Shown here piece after piece: positions 22,482-25,067 of a DNA stretch of 25,067 nt. Location of the stretch: NCBI GenBank assembly GCA_041685075.1, contig JAWLGN010000047.1, positions 1 to 25,067 of the forward strand, written 5' to 3'. Under the pieces are notes generated by a model. It ran no database searches, was not told where the DNA came from, and saw only the letters and a program-made list of their open reading frames with translations. The first letter of the stretch is position 1. Each line of letters opens with the position of its first letter. Position numbers and translations under genes: made by a program. The DNA comes from JAMCRM01 sp041685075. Lineage in GTDB: Bacteria > Acidobacteriota > Terriglobia > Bryobacterales > Bryobacteraceae.

Positions 22482-22497
22482 GTTACCGCTCTGTAAC
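22482..22497. promoter_or_regulatory. inverted repeat GTTAC-N6-GTAAC upstream of the phosphate transporter promoter
   Basis: Perfect 5-base arms GTTAC (22482-22486) and GTAAC (22493-22497) end 10 bases before the candidate -35 of the PiT gene. The right arm is part of CTGTAAC, close to a single CTGTNAC half-site of the type found in Pho boxes; the second direct repeat expected at 11-base spacing is not evident. A repressor or activator site is possible. Confidence 0.3.
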
Positions 22498-22507
22498 CCG
22501 ATTTCGA

Positions 22508-22536
22508 TGGACCCGGCGGGAGCCGCTTGAGATAAT
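22508..22536 (+). promoter_or_regulatory. candidate promoter of the phosphate transporter gene
   Basis: TGGACC (22508-22513), a 17-base spacer and GATAAT (22531-22536) match -35 and -10 consensus at four and five positions. Transcription would begin near 22543, leaving a leader of about 34 bases. No clear ribosome binding site precedes the ATG (CCTCTCTTTTATG). Confidence 0.4.
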
Positions 22537-22576
22537 CGGCCTTACGCGATGATGCCACAAGTTCCGCCTCTCTTTT

Positions 22577-23599
22577 ATGTCCCTTGAGCTGGTAGTGCTG
22601 GTCGTTCTGCTGGCCCTGTTGTTCGACGTTTTCAATGGGTTCAACGATGCGGCCAACTCGATCGCCACGATCGTTGCCACGCGGGTGCTCACGCCTTTCC
22701 AGGCGGTGTTGTGGGCGGCCTTTTTCAACTTCGTTTCGGCTTTCACCTTCGGCACCGGTGTGGCTCTCACGATCGGCGCCGGGATGGTCAACCTGAATTA
22801 CGTCACCCCATTCGTGATACTGGCCGGCCTGGTGGGCTCGATCTCGTGGATTTACGGCACCAGCATGATGGGACTTCCGGTGAGCGCCTCCCACGCTCTG
22901 ATCGGCGGTTATGCGGGTGCGGCAATCTCCCGCGTGCAGGCGCTCCACGGCTTCGATCGCGGGCTGGACGCGGTGGTCCTCGGCGGCTGGGTGAAACCCA
23001 TCCTGTTCATCGTGCTCTCCCCCCTGCTCGGCTTCGTTGTCTCCTACCTCGCCATGGTGGTGGTCTTCTGGGTGTTCCGCCGCAGCTCGCCACACAGGAT
23101 GGACGTCTACTTTCGGCGGCTGCAACTGCTCAGCTCCGCCGTATTCAGCTACTCGCACGGCACCAACGACGCCCAGAAGACCATGGCGATCATCACCGGC
23201 GCGCTGTTCACCGGGGGCGTCATCGAAACCTTCGAGGTGCCCATCTGGGTGATCTTCTCGGCCCACTCCTGCATCGCGCTGGGCACCATGGCGGGCGGCT
23301 GGCGGGTGGTCCAGACCATGGGGTCGCGCATTACGCGGCTCAAGCCGCGGGAGGGATTCTGCGCGGAAACCGGCGGCGCCTTCGCAGTGCTGTTCGCCAC
23401 CTGGCTGGGGCAGCCGGTCTCCACCACCCATACCATCGCCGGCTCGATCGCCGGAGTGGGGGTGGTGCGGCGCGTGCGCGCGGTGCGCTGGAGCATCGCC
23501 CGGCGCATCGTGAATGCGTGGATTCTCACCATCCCCTGCTCGGCCGCGGTCGGCTGGCTCTCCTTCCAGGTGCTCAACCTGTTCCTGCCGGAGCAGTAG
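22577..23599 (+). CDS. PiT-family inorganic phosphate transporter
   Basis: A 340-residue inner-membrane protein of the PiT family of low-affinity phosphate (metal-phosphate) symporters. The two inverted family signatures are present: GFNDAANSIATIVATRVLTP (21-40) and SHGTNDAQKTMAII (193-206). The paired re-entrant motifs PVSASHALIGG (101-111) and QPVSTTHTIAGS in the C-terminal half are present too. Strongly hydrophobic helices make up most of the protein, with a short basic cytoplasmic stretch FRRSSPHRMDVYFRR in the middle. Length is near that of compact bacterial PiT proteins; no PhoU-like gene is adjacent. It is divergent from rpiB and 55 bases upstream of proS. Confidence 0.96.
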   Translation: MSLELVVLVVLLALLFDVFNGFNDAANSIATIVATRVLTPFQAVLWAAFFNFVSAFTFGTGVALTIGAGMVNLNYVTPFVILAGLVGSISWIYGTSMMGLPVSASHALIGGYAGAAISRVQALHGFDRGLDAVVLGGWVKPILFIVLSPLLGFVVSYLAMVVVFWVFRRSSPHRMDVYFRRLQLLSSAVFSYSHGTNDAQKTMAIITGALFTGGVIETFEVPIWVIFSAHSCIALGTMAGGWRVVQTMGSRITRLKPREGFCAETGGAFAVLFATWLGQPVSTTHTIAGSIAGVGVVRRVRAVRWSIARRIVNAWILTIPCSAAVGWLSFQVLNLFLPEQ

Positions 23600-23618
23600 C
23601 GCGCTAGCCGGCATCTGT

Positions 23619-23624
23619 TACAAT
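23619..23624 (+). promoter_or_regulatory. candidate -10 element of proS
   Basis: TACAAT lies in the 55-base gap between the PiT gene and proS and matches TATAAT at five of six positions. Transcription would start near 23631, giving a leader of about 24 bases. No convincing -35 at 17 bases. Cotranscription from the PiT gene is the alternative. Confidence 0.35.
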
Positions 23625-23654
23625 CCTCCTATCGGCCTAACAACCTGATTCACA

Positions 23655-25067
23655 ATGCTCTGGTCCAAGTTATTCATCCCGACCCTGCGGGAAATCCCCG
23701 CCGAAGCGGAGGTCCCCAGCCACCAGTTGCTGCTGCGCGGCGGCTACATCCGTCAGTTGTCGGCGGGCATCTACAGCTATCTCTTCCTGGCGCAGCGTTC
23801 GCTGCTGAAGGTGATGGGAATCATCCGGGAAGAGATGAACGCCATCGGCGCCCAGGAGGTTCACCTCCCGGCCCTGCACCCTGCGGAGATCTGGCAGGAG
23901 TCCGGCCGCTGGGACGTGATGGGCGACAACATGTTCCGTTTCAAAGACCGCTTCCAGCGCGACATGTGCCTGGGAATGACCCACGAGGAGGTCATGACGG
24001 TGCTGGCGCGGGGCGAGTTGCGCAGCTACAAGCAATTGCCGCAGATCTGGTACCAGATCCAGACCAAGTTCCGCGACGAGGCGCGCCCCAAGAGCGGCCT
24101 GCTGCGCGTGCGCCAGTTCATCATGAAGGATTCTTACTCCTTCGACATGGACCACGCCGGGCTGGACGCGGCGTATGACAAGCACTACCGCGCCTACTGC
24201 CGCATCTTCGAGCGCTGCGGACTGCGCTACATGGCGGTGGAGGCGCACTCCGGCGCCATGGGCGGCAGCCAGTCGCACGAGTTCATGGTGGCGTCGGATG
24301 CCGGCGAGGACCACGTGGTCCACTGCCCGCAGTGCGGCTATTCGGCCAACATGGAGAAGGCCGTGGGGCGTCCCTCCGCTCCGCTGGCGCCCGATCCGGA
24401 GGGTGATTTCGAACCGGAACCCTTCCACACTCCCGGCCGCAAGACCATCGCGGAGGTGGCGGAGTTCACGGGACTGCCCGAGACCTCTCAAACCAAGAGC
24501 CTCGTCATGGTAGCGGACGGTAACCCCGTGCTGGCGCTGCTGCGCGGCGATCACCAGCTCAGCGAGACCAAGTTCGGCGCCGCCGTGGGCGACCCGCTAT
24601 TCCGCGCCGCGCACCCCGAGGAGATCCGTGCCTGGTTCGGCGCCGATGCCGGCTCGCTCGGCCCCGTAGGGGTGAAGAACATGCCCATCTACGCCGACAA
24701 GGCGCTCGAGGGGCGGCGCAACATGATCGCCGGCGCCAACCGTGACGACTACCACCTGCGCAACGTCACCCCCGGCGAGGACTACCAGGCCGAGTTCCAC
24801 GACCTCCGCGAAGTGATGCCGGGCGATACCTGCCTGCGCTGCGGCCAACCGCTGGAGATCATCAAGACCGTTGAAATCGGGCACATTTTCAAGCTGGGCT
24901 ACCGTTACTCGGAGACCATGGGGCTGCGGGTGCTCAACGCCGAGGGCGAGGAAGTCACCCCCATCATGGGATCCTACGGCATCGGGGTGGAACGCATTCT
25001 CAGCGCCGCCGTGGAACTCTTCCACGATAAGGACGGCATGGTGCTGCCGGCAGCCATCGCTCCATTC
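23655..25067 (+). CDS. proS: prolyl-tRNA synthetase, 3' end missing
   Basis: This is the first 471 codons of the bacterial-type prolyl-tRNA synthetase, which charges tRNA-Pro in the cytoplasm; the bacterial enzyme is about 570 residues. Class II motif 2 is seen as FRDEARPKSGLLRVRQF followed by IMKDSYSFD, and motif 3 as MGSYGIGVERI near the right edge. Between them is the inserted editing domain, which removes misactivated alanine in homologues, with the TKSLVMVADG lysine region and two CxxC pairs (CPQCGYSANMEKA and CLRCGQPLE) that flank it. It begins MLWSKLFIPTLREIPAEAE, the normal N-terminus. The anticodon-binding domain lies beyond the window. Confidence 0.97.
   Translation, partial: MLWSKLFIPTLREIPAEAEVPSHQLLLRGGYIRQLSAGIYSYLFLAQRSLLKVMGIIREEMNAIGAQEVHLPALHPAEIWQESGRWDVMGDNMFRFKDRFQRDMCLGMTHEEVMTVLARGELRSYKQLPQIWYQIQTKFRDEARPKSGLLRVRQFIMKDSYSFDMDHAGLDAAYDKHYRAYCRIFERCGLRYMAVEAHSGAMGGSQSHEFMVASDAGEDHVVHCPQCGYSANMEKAVGRPSAPLAPDPEGDFEPEPFHTPGRKTIAEVAEFTGLPETSQTKSLVMVADGNPVLALLRGDHQLSETKFGAAVGDPLFRAAHPEEIRAWFGADAGSLGPVGVKNMPIYADKALEGRRNMIAGANRDDYHLRNVTPGEDYQAEFHDLREVMPGDTCLRCGQPLEIIKTVEIGHIFKLGYRYSETMGLRVLNAEGEEVTPIMGSYGIGVERILSAAVELFHDKDGMVLPAAIAPF

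Overview
This is a gene-dense, GC-rich bacterial chromosome segment that is almost entirely coding. Several traits point to an acidobacterium of the Solibacter/Bryobacter kind: long runs of 4-base ATGA overlaps, an active/inactive pair of exported M16 peptidases, an E. coli-like complex I operon with fused NuoCD, and TANAAT-type -10 elements very close to start codons. This placement is inferred from gene content and style and was not tested by a search. I see no tRNA, rRNA, CRISPR array or insertion sequence, and no phage genes.

Layout. (1) Bases 1-7526, minus strand: one tightly coupled operon read right to left as MmgE/PrpD-family protein, ComA-like phosphosulfolactate synthase, nuoA, nuoB, nuoCD, nuoE, nuoF and nuoG (cut by the left edge). 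It is preceded, also on the minus strand, by a PAS-LuxR regulator (7629-8255). (2) Bases 8256-8524: a divergent intergenic region with a 28-codon small ORF that has a strong ribosome binding site. (3) Bases 8525-13568, plus strand: polX, two M16 peptidase genes and a NUDIX hydrolase. (4) Bases 13524-14828, minus strand: a glutamate-1-semialdehyde aminotransferase-like gene whose 3' end overlaps the NUDIX gene by 45 bases. (5) Bases 14891-17861, plus strand: a deoxyhypusine synthase-like protein, a putative exported protein of unknown function, and a frameshifted exported-protein gene. (6) Bases 17898-22399, minus strand: an operon read as rpiB, glyA, a GT4 glycosyltransferase and an exported M20 amidohydrolase. 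(7) Bases 22577-25067, plus strand: a PiT phosphate transporter and proS (cut by the right edge).

How the genes work together. The nuo genes encode the peripheral arm and part of the membrane arm of NADH:quinone oxidoreductase. The most unusual context is the placement of a C-S bond-forming enzyme homologue (ComA-like) and a PrpD-family lyase at the head of that operon, each joined to the next gene by a 4-base overlap. The second unusual gene is a bacterial deoxyhypusine synthase homologue that keeps the catalytic lysine although bacteria lack eIF5A; it lies divergently from a class III aminotransferase. The remaining genes are ordinary housekeeping: repair polymerase, serine hydroxymethyltransferase, ribose-5-phosphate isomerase, phosphate uptake and prolyl-tRNA synthetase.
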